Assembly: GCF_049445995.1 (NCBI RefSeq)
Contig: NZ_JBMSDZ010000002.1
Coordinates: forward strand, 124,001 to 188,000
Direction: 5' to 3'
Source: Dyella_A sp049445995
GTDB lineage: Bacteria; Pseudomonadota; Gammaproteobacteria; Xanthomonadales; Rhodanobacteraceae
DNA: 64,000 nt
The notes beneath the pieces are model-generated. The model saw only the letters and a list, made by a program, of their open reading frames with translations, did no database searches and was not told where the DNA came from. The first letter of the stretch is position 1, and the number at the start of each line of letters is the position of its first letter. Shown here in pieces: positions 18,073 through 26,239 of the stretch. A program made the translations under genes and the position numbers.

Positions 18073-18105
18073 GACCTTCTGCGTCACAAGTGGACGCGAA
18101 AGGTC
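18073..18105. terminator. Hairpin downstream of the second pilin gene
   Basis: GACCTT/AAGGTC outer arms and GCGTC/GACGC inner arms form a long stem interrupted by small bulges, about 45 bp after the copy-2 pilin stop. It lacks a U-tract, so it could be a weak terminator or a 3' stabilising hairpin of the pilin mRNA. Confidence 0.45.
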
Positions 18106-18150
18106 ATTTCTTGGCTGCGTTTCTCCGCGCATCTGCGTTCCGCTTTGCGC

Positions 18151-18576
18151 CTAGGGGCCGCAGCCCTTGGGGGTTTGGCGGGCGTCGAGATCGGTCTGGC
18201 ACCGCCATGTTCCTGATCCGTTCCTGGCCCAGGTAATCGTTCTGCCGTCAACTTCAGGATTGCCCTTGATCTTGCAACTGAGGCTTCCGGCGCCGCCTGT
18301 TGGAGCAACGGCGCTCACGTTGCAACGCTCGGTTGTTGCACTCATACCGAGATTGCCAACAGTCTCGTAGAGGGCCGCATCGGTGTCGCCATCGTTTACC
18401 CGGGCTTCGTACGCTGTGCGGCCGGGGGTGAGTTCGTCCAGCGCGGCGGCAGCCTGGGACCTTGCCGTGTAATCGCTATAAAGCGGCAGTGCGATAGCCG
18501 CGAGGATGGCAATGATGGCTACGACGATCATCAACTCGATCAACGTAAAGCCGTTGGACGCTCGATAGCGCTGCAT
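18151..18576 (-). CDS. Type IV pilin PilA, copy 2
   Basis: 141-residue pilin paralog: leader MQRYRASNG, then FTLIELMIVVAIIAILAAIALPLYSDYTARSQ with Glu5, and a globular domain whose four cysteines (ERC, LSC, WRC, KGCGP) line up with those of copy 1. The surface residues between cysteines differ widely and the chain ends in Gly-Pro rather than Ser. The start ATG 18576 has GGGGGA eight bases before it. It may be an alternative major pilin, used in mixed or switched fibres, or a modified variant. A weak GG-N10-GC element lies just upstream (18608-18623). The next gene is divergent. Confidence 0.92.
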   Translation of the reverse strand: MQRYRASNGFTLIELMIVVAIIAILAAIALPLYSDYTARSQAAAALDELTPGRTAYEARVNDGDTDAALYETVGNLGMSATTERCNVSAVAPTGGAGSLSCKIKGNPEVDGRTITWARNGSGTWRCQTDLDARQTPKGCGP

Positions 18577-18607
18577 GTGGAAATCCCCCTGGAAGTTCCC
18601 GGAACAA

Positions 18608-18623
18608 GGCACGTTCTGTACCA
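18608..18623 (-). promoter_or_regulatory. Weak sigma-54-like element upstream of pilin copy 2
   Basis: Minus-strand TGGTACAGAACGTGCC has GG and GC ten bases apart but only about eight of twelve consensus positions. If used, the leader would be near 20 bases. Recorded as a candidate because the paralog next door has a better match. Confidence 0.3.
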
Positions 18624-18734
18624 AGCCACAGGGACGAACGTGACCACCTCGACAGAACGGAGAGCTCCCCCGGCTGGCAGGGGGGCGAAAAGTGGCGACA
18701 ATGCCCGAGCCATTTCCGGAACAGGGTGTCTGCG

Positions 18735-20831
18735 ATGAAAAGCCTGCCGATCTTGCTGGTTCTCGTGTTTGCACCATGGGTCGCCACTGCGGGCTCCCGG
18801 CCGGCGCCAGCGGGGGCTCATCCCTTCAATGTGCATGACCTGGTAATGCTCGACCGCGTGAGCGATCCACAGCTTTCGCCTGACGGACGCTTCGCCGCCT
18901 TCAGCCTGCGCAGCACAGACTACGCCGCGAACAAGGGCGTCAATTCGGTCTATGTGCTGGACCTGCACGGCGGTGCGGCGCCGGTAAAGGTGGTGAGTGG
19001 CGGCAGCTCTGCGCGCTGGTCGGCGGATGGCAAGAGCCTGTTCTACGTGGCCCCGGCCGCCGGCGTGGACCAGCTGTGGCGCGTGAATCTGGCGATCGGC
19101 AAGCACGGTGTGGCGTCGGGCACGCCGGTCCAGGTGAGTCATGGCCCGCTGGACCTGGGCGGCTTCTCTCTCTCGCCGGATGGCAAGCGCGTGGCGATGA
19201 CCTATGAGGTCTATCCCGATTGCGCCGATCTGGCCTGCACGAAGGAGCGCATGGACGGCGACGCGTCGGACAAATCCACCGGCACGCTCTACAAAAAGCT
19301 GTTCGTGCGCCACTGGGGTGCGTGGGCGACCGGGCGGCGCAACCAGCTCTTCGTGGCGAGCTTCGATGCGCGCGGCCAGCTGCCGGCCGAACCTACGCTG
19401 GTCAGCCGCGACATGGACGGCGACGTGCCGAGCAAGCCGTTCGGTGGCATGGAGGAGGTGGCGTTTGCGCCAGATGGGCAGAGCATCTATTTCGGAGCCC
19501 GCATCGCCGGCAGCAGCGAGCCGTGGTCGACCAATTTCGATGTCTACCGCGCACCGGTGGACGGCTCCGCCGCTCCGCAGAATCTCACGGCGGCCAACCC
19601 GGCATGGGATGCCTATCCGGTGCCGTCGCCGGACGGCCGCACGCTCTATTACCTGGCGATGAAGGAGCCAGGCTTCGAGGCCGATCGCTTCGCGATCATG
19701 GCGATGGATCTGGCCAGCGGCACCACGCGCGAGGTGGACCCGCAATGGGATCGCTCACCAGGCAGTCTGTCGATCTCTGCGGATGGCAAGACGCTGCTCG
19801 CCACTGCCGATGATCACGGCCAACACCCGTTGTTTGCCATCGATCCAACTACTGGCAAGGTGCACCTGCTGGTGGGTGACGGCACGGTCAGCGGCTATGC
19901 CGTGACGGGCAATACCTTGCTGCTGGCGCGGGATGATCTCAAACGCCCGGCCGATCTGTACGTGGCCAAGACGAGCGGGCACGGCCTGCGCCAGGTCACC
20001 CACTTCAACGTCGACCGGATGCGTGATGCGAAGGTCGGTGACTTTGAGTTCTTCAGCTTCACCGGCGCCAACCATGAGCCGGTGCAGGGCTATGTGGTGA
20101 AGCCGGTCGGCTACCAGCGCGGCAAGACCTATCCGGTCGCCTTCATCATCCACGGCGGGCCGCAGGGCGCGATGAACAACGGCTGGAGCTATCGCTGGAA
20201 TCCGCAGACCTATGCTGGGCAGGGCTTTGCCGTGGTCACGGTCAACTTTCACGGTTCCACCGGCTACGGCCAAGCCTTTACCAATGCCATCTCCGGCGAC
20301 TGGGGCGGCAGGCCGCTGGAAGATCTCCAGGCCGGCTGGAGCGCCGCCCTGGCGAAGTACCGCTTTCTTGACGGCGACCGCGCCTGCGCGCTCGGCGCCA
20401 GCTACGGCGGCTACATGGTGTACTGGATGGCGGGCGTGTGGAATGGCCCGTGGAAGTGCTTCGTCGACCACGACGGCGTGTTCGACACGCGCGCCATGTA
20501 CTACGACACCGAAGAGCTGTGGTTCGAGGAAAAGGAGAACGGCGGCACGCCGTTCGATCACCCCGAGAACTACGAGCGCTTCAATCCGGTCAACCACGTG
20601 AAGGACTGGCGCGTGCCGATGCTGGTGGTGCACAGCGGCAAGGACTTCCGCATTCCGATCACGCAGGGGCTAGGCGCTTTCACTGCGCTGCAACGTCGCG
20701 GCATTCCCAGCGAGTTCCTCACCTTCCCCGACGAAAACCACTTCGTGCTCAAGCCGCAGAACAGCGTGCAGTGGCATGAGGCGGTGAATGCGTGGCTGAA
20801 GAAGTGGACGGCGGGCGCCGCAAGCCCGTAG
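18735..20831 (+). CDS. Secreted S9-family prolyl oligopeptidase / dipeptidyl aminopeptidase
   Basis: 698-residue serine peptidase with signal peptide MKSLPILLVLVFAPWVATAG, an N-terminal beta-propeller built from WD40/PD40-like blades (SPDGKRVAM, APDGQSIYF, SPDGRTLYYL), and a C-terminal alpha/beta-hydrolase. The triad can be placed: S556 in GASYGGYMV, D637 in HSGKDFRIP, H669 in DENHFVLKP. It cleaves short peptides in the periplasm, probably acylaminoacyl- or dipeptidyl-type. ATG 18735 is chosen over GTG 18726 since it begins the signal peptide. It is divergent from pilin copy 2 and appears monocistronic. Confidence 0.9.
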   Translation: MKSLPILLVLVFAPWVATAGSRPAPAGAHPFNVHDLVMLDRVSDPQLSPDGRFAAFSLRSTDYAANKGVNSVYVLDLHGGAAPVKVVSGGSSARWSADGKSLFYVAPAAGVDQLWRVNLAIGKHGVASGTPVQVSHGPLDLGGFSLSPDGKRVAMTYEVYPDCADLACTKERMDGDASDKSTGTLYKKLFVRHWGAWATGRRNQLFVASFDARGQLPAEPTLVSRDMDGDVPSKPFGGMEEVAFAPDGQSIYFGARIAGSSEPWSTNFDVYRAPVDGSAAPQNLTAANPAWDAYPVPSPDGRTLYYLAMKEPGFEADRFAIMAMDLASGTTREVDPQWDRSPGSLSISADGKTLLATADDHGQHPLFAIDPTTGKVHLLVGDGTVSGYAVTGNTLLLARDDLKRPADLYVAKTSGHGLRQVTHFNVDRMRDAKVGDFEFFSFTGANHEPVQGYVVKPVGYQRGKTYPVAFIIHGGPQGAMNNGWSYRWNPQTYAGQGFAVVTVNFHGSTGYGQAFTNAISGDWGGRPLEDLQAGWSAALAKYRFLDGDRACALGASYGGYMVYWMAGVWNGPWKCFVDHDGVFDTRAMYYDTEELWFEEKENGGTPFDHPENYERFNPVNHVKDWRVPMLVVHSGKDFRIPITQGLGAFTALQRRGIPSEFLTFPDENHFVLKPQNSVQWHEAVNAWLKKWTAGAASP

Positions 20832-20844
20832 GCCGTGGGTTTCG

Positions 20845-20914
20845 TGTGGGAGCGACTTCAGCCGCGACGCTGTGGGTGTGGTGAGGTGGTCGGGGCTGAA
20901 AGCCCCTCCTGCAG
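20845..20914. repeat. REP-like inverted repeat pair (GTGGGAGCGACTTCAGCCGC family)
   Basis: TGTGGGAGCGACTTCAGCCG and, a little further on, GGGGCTGAAAGCCCCTCCTG are inverted, imperfect versions of one palindromic unit. Related units recur at 31824-31912. Such repeats are common between genes in Xanthomonadales. It lies between the peptidase and cheW. Confidence 0.65.
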
Positions 20915-21015
20915 GGCGCGCGCGGTTGTGGGATTCGGCTCAAGTTTCCCCGCATGCGGTCGATCTGCTCCAGGACAGCGAGCGCCGCGCGGCGCTCTCG
21001 CAGACGAGGCCCTCC

Positions 21016-21522
21016 ATGTCCGACGCTTCCCCACACGACGCCCCGCCGTCGCAGTACCTCACCCTCAACCTCGCGCACGAGGAATACGGCGTGGACATCC
21101 TCGCCGTGCGCGAGATCCGCGGCTGGACGCCGGTGACGCGCATTCCGCAGGCGCCGGCCTATGTGCTGGGCGTGCTCAACCTGCGCGGCGCGATCGTGCC
21201 GGTGATCGACATGCGCCTGCGCTTCGGCCTGCCGCGCGAGGCATACACCGCCAACACCGTGACCGTGATCGTCGCCGTCGCCGGGCGCAATTTCGGCGTG
21301 GTGGTGGACGCGGTGTCCGACGTGCTCGACGTGGACGCCGCCAACCTGCGCCCGGTGCCGGACATGGGCACCACCGTGGATACCGCATACCTCAAGGGCC
21401 TCACCGCCGTGGACGAGCGGATGGTGCTGCTGCTTGACGTGGACAAGCTGCTTCAGCCGCAGGACGCGCAGATGCTCGAAGCCGCCCTTCCGGCGGTCGC
21501 CGATGTGAAAGCCGTTGCCTGA
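21016..21522 (+). CDS. cheW: CheW chemotaxis coupling protein
   Basis: 168-residue CheW: YLTLNLAHEEYGVDILAVREIRGW at the start, PAYVLGVLNLRGAIVPVIDMR (receptor-binding surface), and a C-terminal half with VVVDAVSDVLDV. It links CheA to receptors. The ATG at 21016 is used; an in-frame extension back to 20872 crosses the repeat and has no family sequence. It opens a same-strand chemotaxis run, with the receptor 12 bp downstream. No cheA, cheY or cheZ is in the window. Confidence 0.95.
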   Translation: MSDASPHDAPPSQYLTLNLAHEEYGVDILAVREIRGWTPVTRIPQAPAYVLGVLNLRGAIVPVIDMRLRFGLPREAYTANTVTVIVAVAGRNFGVVVDAVSDVLDVDAANLRPVPDMGTTVDTAYLKGLTAVDERMVLLLDVDKLLQPQDAQMLEAALPAVADVKAVA

Positions 21523-21533
21523 CAGGACCTGAC

Positions 21534-23264
21534 ATGAAATTGCCCAAGCTCGCCTTCAAGATTCCCTCCCTGAACATCCGCTGGCGCCTGCGCATCGTGC
21601 TCGGCCTGCTCACGCTGATGCTGCTGATCGGCGCGGCGATCGGCTTCGGCTCGATGCAGCTGCAGAACGAGGGGCTGCGCCGCGTCTACCAGGACGAGAT
21701 GGTGCCGGCCAACATGGTGTCGCGCATCAACAACAAGTCGCTGCTCGCCTTCATCCTGATGAGCGAAGCCAGCGGCATGGTCGACAAGCCCGGCCAGCTC
21801 AAGCAGAAAATGGCCGAGTACAACGCGCTGCAGGCCGAGCTGACCAAGCTCAAGGCCGAGTACGCGAAGGTGCCCAAGAACCCCGCGGTCGAGGCCGAGT
21901 ACAAGAAGTACCAGGCCGACGATGCCGACTACGGTTCCGCCAGCAAGGACATGGAGGACGCGCTCAACCAGGCCGACGCCGGCGCCGCCGACGTGCTGGA
22001 GATGGAGGTGCGTCCGCTGCTGCTCACCCGCCAGAACAAGCTCGACCGGCTGATGGACGTGCAGCGCGCCGAGGCGAAGCAGATCTACGACGACCAGGTG
22101 ACCCGCTTCAAGCGGGTGCGCCTGGTGAGCATCAGCGCGCTGGCGCTGGGCCTGCTGCTGGCCATCGTGATGGCGCTGACGCTGAGCCGCTCGATCCTCC
22201 GCACGCTGGCCTACGCCGGCAAGGTTGCTCGCGAGATCGCGCAGGGCAAGCTGGGCCACGACATCCAGGTCGACCGCAAGGACGAGCTGGGCGAGCTGCT
22301 CGACGCGTTCCGCACCATGGACCTGCGCCTGTCGGCGATCGTCAGCGAGGTGCGCAACGGCTCGGGTGAGGTCAGCACGGCCGCGCAGCAGATCGCCCGC
22401 GGCAACGACGACCTCAGCCAGCGCACGCAGGAGCAGGCCTCCTCGCTGGAGGAGACTGCCTCGTCGATGGAGCAGATGACCTCCACCGTGAAGCAGAACG
22501 CCGAGAACGCCAGCCACGCCAACCAGCTCGCCCGCGGCGCCCGCGAGCAGGCCGAGCGCGGCGGCGAGGTGGTGACCCAGGCGGTGGTCGCGATGAAGGC
22601 GATCAACGACTCCAGCCGCAAGATTTCCGACATCGTCAGCCTGATCGACGAGATCGCCTTCCAGACCAACCTGCTGGCGCTCAACGCCGCGGTGGAGGCG
22701 GCGCGCGCCGGCGAGCAGGGCCGCGGCTTCGCGGTGGTGGCCACCGAGGTGCGCAACCTGGCTCAGCGCAGCGCCGGCGCGGCGAAGGAGATCAAGGGCC
22801 TGATCAAGGACAGCGCCGAGAAGGTGCACAACGGCACCGCGCTGGTCGACCAGACCGGCAAGTCGCTGGCCGAGATCGTCGACAGCGTGAAGAAGGTCAC
22901 CGACATCGTGGCCGAGATCGCCGCGGCCAGCGCCGAGCAGTCCGCCGGCATCGACCAGGTGAACCACGCCGTGCTGCAGATGGACGAGATGACCCAGCAG
23001 AACGCCGCCCTGGTGGAAGAGGCCGCCGCGGCCGCCCGCGCCATGCAGGAGCAGGCCGCCGAGCTGACCCAGCAGGTGGGCTTCTTCCGGCTCGACGAGC
23101 ACCTGGGCGACGTGGCGCCGTCGGTGGCCACGCGGGCGAAGACGGCGGTGGCCGAGGCCGAGGCGGTGTTCGCCGCGGTGCGCAGCGCGCCGGCCCCTGC
23201 CGCCGCCCGGTCGGCGCAGCGCACGGCCGAGACCGCCGACGCCGGTGCCTGGAAGGAGTTCTGA
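21534..23264 (+). CDS. Methyl-accepting chemotaxis protein, Tar/Tsr-like topology
   Basis: 576-residue transmembrane chemoreceptor. First membrane helix at about 20-42, a periplasmic four-helix-bundle-like sensor (about 45-190), second membrane helix near 198-220, HAMP (KVAREIAQGKLGHDIQVDRKDELGEL), methylation helix 1 (EEQASSLEETASSMEQ-like), and the hairpin tip DEIAFQTNLLALNAAVEAARAGEQGRGFAVVA. The C-terminus ends in GAWKEF: a W-x-x-F pentapeptide-type tail after a flexible Ala/Pro linker, as used by receptors that tether CheR/CheB. The ligand is unknown. cheR follows after 3 bp. Confidence 0.93.
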   Translation: MKLPKLAFKIPSLNIRWRLRIVLGLLTLMLLIGAAIGFGSMQLQNEGLRRVYQDEMVPANMVSRINNKSLLAFILMSEASGMVDKPGQLKQKMAEYNALQAELTKLKAEYAKVPKNPAVEAEYKKYQADDADYGSASKDMEDALNQADAGAADVLEMEVRPLLLTRQNKLDRLMDVQRAEAKQIYDDQVTRFKRVRLVSISALALGLLLAIVMALTLSRSILRTLAYAGKVAREIAQGKLGHDIQVDRKDELGELLDAFRTMDLRLSAIVSEVRNGSGEVSTAAQQIARGNDDLSQRTQEQASSLEETASSMEQMTSTVKQNAENASHANQLARGAREQAERGGEVVTQAVVAMKAINDSSRKISDIVSLIDEIAFQTNLLALNAAVEAARAGEQGRGFAVVATEVRNLAQRSAGAAKEIKGLIKDSAEKVHNGTALVDQTGKSLAEIVDSVKKVTDIVAEIAAASAEQSAGIDQVNHAVLQMDEMTQQNAALVEEAAAAARAMQEQAAELTQQVGFFRLDEHLGDVAPSVATRAKTAVAEAEAVFAAVRSAPAPAAARSAQRTAETADAGAWKEF

Positions 23265-23267
23265 CCG

Positions 23268-24161
23268 ATGTCCGCACGCCTGGCCCAGCATGACGTGCGC
23301 CCCGACCCGGCAGGCGCCGCGACGGCCATGAACGGGCCGCCGCTGGGCGACGCGGACTTTGCCTTCCTGCGCCGGTTTGTCTACGACCAGTGCGGCATCG
23401 CCCTGAGCGAGCAGAAGCGCCAGCTGGTGCAGGGCCGCCTGCAGCGCCGCCTGCGCGCGCTGCGGCTGCGCGATTTCCGCGAGTACTGCGAGGTGCTCAG
23501 GCGCGAGCCGGACGCCGAGCTGGGCGAGCTGGCCAGTGCGATCAGCACCAACGTCACCGCGTTCTTCCGCGAAATGCACCACTACGACCTGCTGGTGGAC
23601 AAGCTGCTGCCGGAGTGGCTGGAGCACAAGCGCCGGCAGGGCGATCGCCTGCGCATCTGGTCGGCCGGCTGCTCCACCGGCGAGGAGCCGTACGCGCTGG
23701 CGATGGTGCTGGCCGAGGCGCTCGAACGCAGCGGCGGCCCGGTGGACGCGAAGATCCTCGCCACCGACCTCTCGCCGCAGGCGCTGGAGGTCGCCCGCAA
23801 GGGCGTCTACGCGCTGGACCGCCTGGGCGGCGTCAGCGACGAGCGCCGCAAGCGCTGGTTCCTGCGCGGGCAGGGCGAGTACGACGGGCTGGTTTCGGTG
23901 CATCCGCGCCTGCGCGAGCTGGTCGCCATCCTGCCGCTGAACCTGCTGCACGACTGGCCGATGCAGGGCCCGTTCGACGCGATCTTCTGCCGCAACGTGG
24001 TGATCTACTTCGACAAGCCGACCAAGGAAAAGCTGTTCGCCCGCTACGCGCAGATGCTGCCGGCGGGCGGCTACCTGTTTCTCGGTCATTCCGAGTCGAT
24101 GCACGGGCTGAGCAACGATTTCGAACTGATCGGGCGCACCGTCTACCGGAAACGCCCATGA
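23268..24161 (+). CDS. cheR: CheR chemoreceptor methyltransferase
   Basis: 297-residue SAM-dependent glutamate methyltransferase for receptors. An N-terminal helical domain (FAFLRRFVYDQCGIALSEQKR, then ITAFFR-like NVTAFFREMHHYD) precedes the Rossmann domain with WSAGCSTGEEPYALAM, ILATDLSP, and DAIFCRNVVIYFD. The beta-subdomain that binds receptor pentapeptides is of normal length. It lies just after a receptor with a tether-like tail. Its end overlaps the cheD start by ATGA. Confidence 0.95.
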   Translation: MSARLAQHDVRPDPAGAATAMNGPPLGDADFAFLRRFVYDQCGIALSEQKRQLVQGRLQRRLRALRLRDFREYCEVLRREPDAELGELASAISTNVTAFFREMHHYDLLVDKLLPEWLEHKRRQGDRLRIWSAGCSTGEEPYALAMVLAEALERSGGPVDAKILATDLSPQALEVARKGVYALDRLGGVSDERRKRWFLRGQGEYDGLVSVHPRLRELVAILPLNLLHDWPMQGPFDAIFCRNVVIYFDKPTKEKLFARYAQMLPAGGYLFLGHSESMHGLSNDFELIGRTVYRKRP

Positions 24162-24826
24162 GCGCCGTCGCACCCGCGCTGCCCTCGGTGCCGGGCAGCG
24201 GGGCCGGCGCCGTGCTGCCCGGCTTCGAGCACATGCGTCGCTTCTGGGATCCGGCGCATGCGCGCATGACGGTCAAGGTGCTGCCCGGCGAGTACTACGT
24301 GAGCCGGCAGGACGAGCTGGTGTCCACCGTGCTCGGCTCGTGCGTGTCCGCCTGCATCCACGACCGCCGGCTCAGGCTCGGCGGCATGAACCATTTCATG
24401 CTGCCCGAGCCCAGCGCCGAGCGCGGCGCCGGGCGCGACAGCTGGTCGGCCACGGTGGGCCGCGCGGCGCGCTACGGCAACGACGCGATGGAGCACCTGA
24501 TCAACGCCCTGCTCAAGGCCGGCAGCCGGCGCGAGGACTGGGACGTGAAGGTGTTCGGCGGCGGCCGCGTGCTGTCGCAGATGACCGACGTGGGCAGCCG
24601 CAACATCGAGTTCGTGCAGCGCTACCTGCGCACCGAAGGCCTGGCGGTGACCGCGTCGGACCTGGGCGACGTGTACCCGCGCCAGGTGCAGTTCTTTCCG
24701 GTCAGCGGGAAGGTCCGCGTGCGGCAGATGCGCGGCCGCGACGAGTTCGCCCTGGTGGCGCGCGAGAAGCAATACCTCAAGCAGTTGGCAAACGATCCGA
24801 TAAAGGGGGAGGTGGAGTTGTTCTGA
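24158..24826 (+). CDS. cheD: CheD receptor glutamine deamidase
   Basis: 222-residue CheD: LPGEYYVSRQDELVSTVLGSCVSACI carries the catalytic Cys, LGGMNHFMLP the His, and VFGGGRVL is the third conserved block. It deamidates receptor glutamines and can bind CheC-type phosphatases. It starts at ATG 24158, coupled to cheR. The extreme C-terminus is GEVELF, nearly the same as the end of the second receptor (GEIELF), see findings. A 321-bp spacer with repeats separates it from cheB. Confidence 0.94.
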   Translation: MSAVAPALPSVPGSGAGAVLPGFEHMRRFWDPAHARMTVKVLPGEYYVSRQDELVSTVLGSCVSACIHDRRLRLGGMNHFMLPEPSAERGAGRDSWSATVGRAARYGNDAMEHLINALLKAGSRREDWDVKVFGGGRVLSQMTDVGSRNIEFVQRYLRTEGLAVTASDLGDVYPRQVQFFPVSGKVRVRQMRGRDEFALVAREKQYLKQLANDPIKGEVELF

Positions 24827-25147
24827 GGTGGGTTGCATGGCGTCATCCGGGTGAACCGGAAGGTGGCGGACATGGCCTCACGCTTTGGGTCGTCATTCCC
24901 GCGCAAGCGGGAAGTGGCGAATCGAGCTTCAGACCTTCAGCCGTCATTCCCGCGAAAGCGGGAGGTGCTTTTCAACGGCGGAGCCGGTCATCCATCTTGG
25001 AGGCGCCACAAGATCAAAATGGGTTCCCGCTTGCGCGGGAATGACGCTCGCTTCGAACGGAACCCACCGTGCGTCGCGCGCAGCAACAAACGGTCACACG
25101 CACTGTGCGGTGCCGACAGGTTTACGAGCAGGCAGAGAGAACAGGCA
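24827..25147. other. cheD-cheB spacer with three CGTCATTCCCGCG palindromes
   Basis: No gene is seen. Three copies of one short palindromic repeat fill the middle of the spacer (24891-24913, 24942-24963, 25024-25046 inverted). A GAGAGAA ribosome site precedes cheB. Confidence 0.6.
24891..25046. repeat. REP-like repeat cluster (CGTCATTCCCGCGAAAGCGGGAA family)
   Basis: Two direct copies (24891-24913 and 24942-24963) and one inverted copy (25024-25046) of a 22-23 bp unit with internal inverted arms TTCCCGC/GCGGGAA. The inverted copy can pair with either direct copy to make a larger hairpin. Repeats of this sequence class occur widely in proteobacteria. Confidence 0.85.
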
Positions 25148-26239
25148 ATGGAAAGAGTGCGTGTCCTGGTGGTCGATGATTCCGCGCTGGTGCGGAAGCT
25201 GATGTCGGCCATGCTCTCGGCCGATCCGCGCATCGAGGTGGTCGGCACCGCGCCCGATCCGCTGATCGCGCGCGACAAGATCAAGCAGCTCAACCCCGAC
25301 GTGCTCACGCTCGACGTGGAGATGCCGCGCATGGACGGCCTCACCTTCCTGGAAAACCTCATGCGGCTTCGGCCGATGCCGGTGGTGATGGTGTCCTCGC
25401 TGACCGAGCAGGGCGCCGAGGTGACGCTGCGCGCGCTCGAACTGGGCGCGGTGGATTTCTTCACCAAGCCCAACAGCGACCTGGCCAACACCTTCACCGA
25501 GGGCGCGCAGGAGATCTGCGCCAAGGTGATCGCCGCCGCGGGCGCCAGGCCGCGCGTGCGCACCGAAGTGCGCAAGCTCGACGTGCCGCCGCGACTCTCG
25601 GCCGACGCGGTGCTGCCGCGCGCCAGCGGCGCGGGCACCCGCGCGGGCAGCCCGATGATCGCGATCGGCGCCTCCACCGGCGGCACCGAGGCGATCCGCG
25701 TGGTGCTGGAGCAGATGCCGCCGGATGCGCCGCCGATCCTGGTCACCCAGCACATTCCCGCCGCCTTCAGCGGCCCGTTCGCCGCACGCATGGACCACTG
25801 CTCGGCGATGCGCGTGTGCGAGGCGCACGACGGTCAGCCGATCCAGCCCGGCCACGCCTACATCGCGCCGGGCAGTCAGCACCTGCTGGTGATGTGGGAC
25901 GGCGCCAGACACGTGTGCCGCCTGCACGACGGTCCGCCGGTGAACCGGCACAAGCCCAGCGTGGACGTGCTGTTCCGCTCGCTCGCCGCCAGCGCCGGCG
26001 CCTCCACCGTGGCGGCGCTGCTCACCGGCATGGGCGACGACGGCGCGCGCGGCCTGCTGGAACTGAGCCAGGCCGGCGCGCGCACGCTGGTGCAGGACGA
26101 AGCCAGTTCGGTGGTGTGGGGCATGCCCGGCGCCGCCTGGAAACTCGGCGCGGCGCGCGAGGCGCTGCCGCTGCTCGACATTGCCGCGCGCCTGCTCACG
26201 CTGGCGCGCCAACCCTTCAAGAGCGCCGTCGGCGCGTGA
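25148..26239 (+). CDS. cheB: CheB receptor methylesterase / response regulator
   Basis: 363-residue protein. Receiver domain at residues 1-120 with acidic D10-D11, phosphoacceptor D56 (TLDVEMPRMDG) and KP near 105. The C-terminal methylesterase domain shows IGASTGGTEAI (catalytic Ser), TQHIPAAFSGPFA (His) and LLTGMGDDGA (Asp). It removes methyl groups from receptors and feeds adaptation. ATG 25148 is used; an upstream in-frame codon lies in the repeats. It is coupled to the following receptor gene by GTGA. Confidence 0.96.
   Translation: MERVRVLVVDDSALVRKLMSAMLSADPRIEVVGTAPDPLIARDKIKQLNPDVLTLDVEMPRMDGLTFLENLMRLRPMPVVMVSSLTEQGAEVTLRALELGAVDFFTKPNSDLANTFTEGAQEICAKVIAAAGARPRVRTEVRKLDVPPRLSADAVLPRASGAGTRAGSPMIAIGASTGGTEAIRVVLEQMPPDAPPILVTQHIPAAFSGPFAARMDHCSAMRVCEAHDGQPIQPGHAYIAPGSQHLLVMWDGARHVCRLHDGPPVNRHKPSVDVLFRSLAASAGASTVAALLTGMGDDGARGLLELSQAGARTLVQDEASSVVWGMPGAAWKLGAAREALPLLDIAARLLTLARQPFKSAVGA

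Noticed and set aside
21453..24173. 906-codon open frame antisense to mcp and cheR
   Set aside because: Low-complexity composition forced by the codon bias of the receptor on the other strand.
24891..25046. CRISPR-like array
   Set aside because: Only three short palindromes, mixed orientation, irregular spacers and no cas genes.
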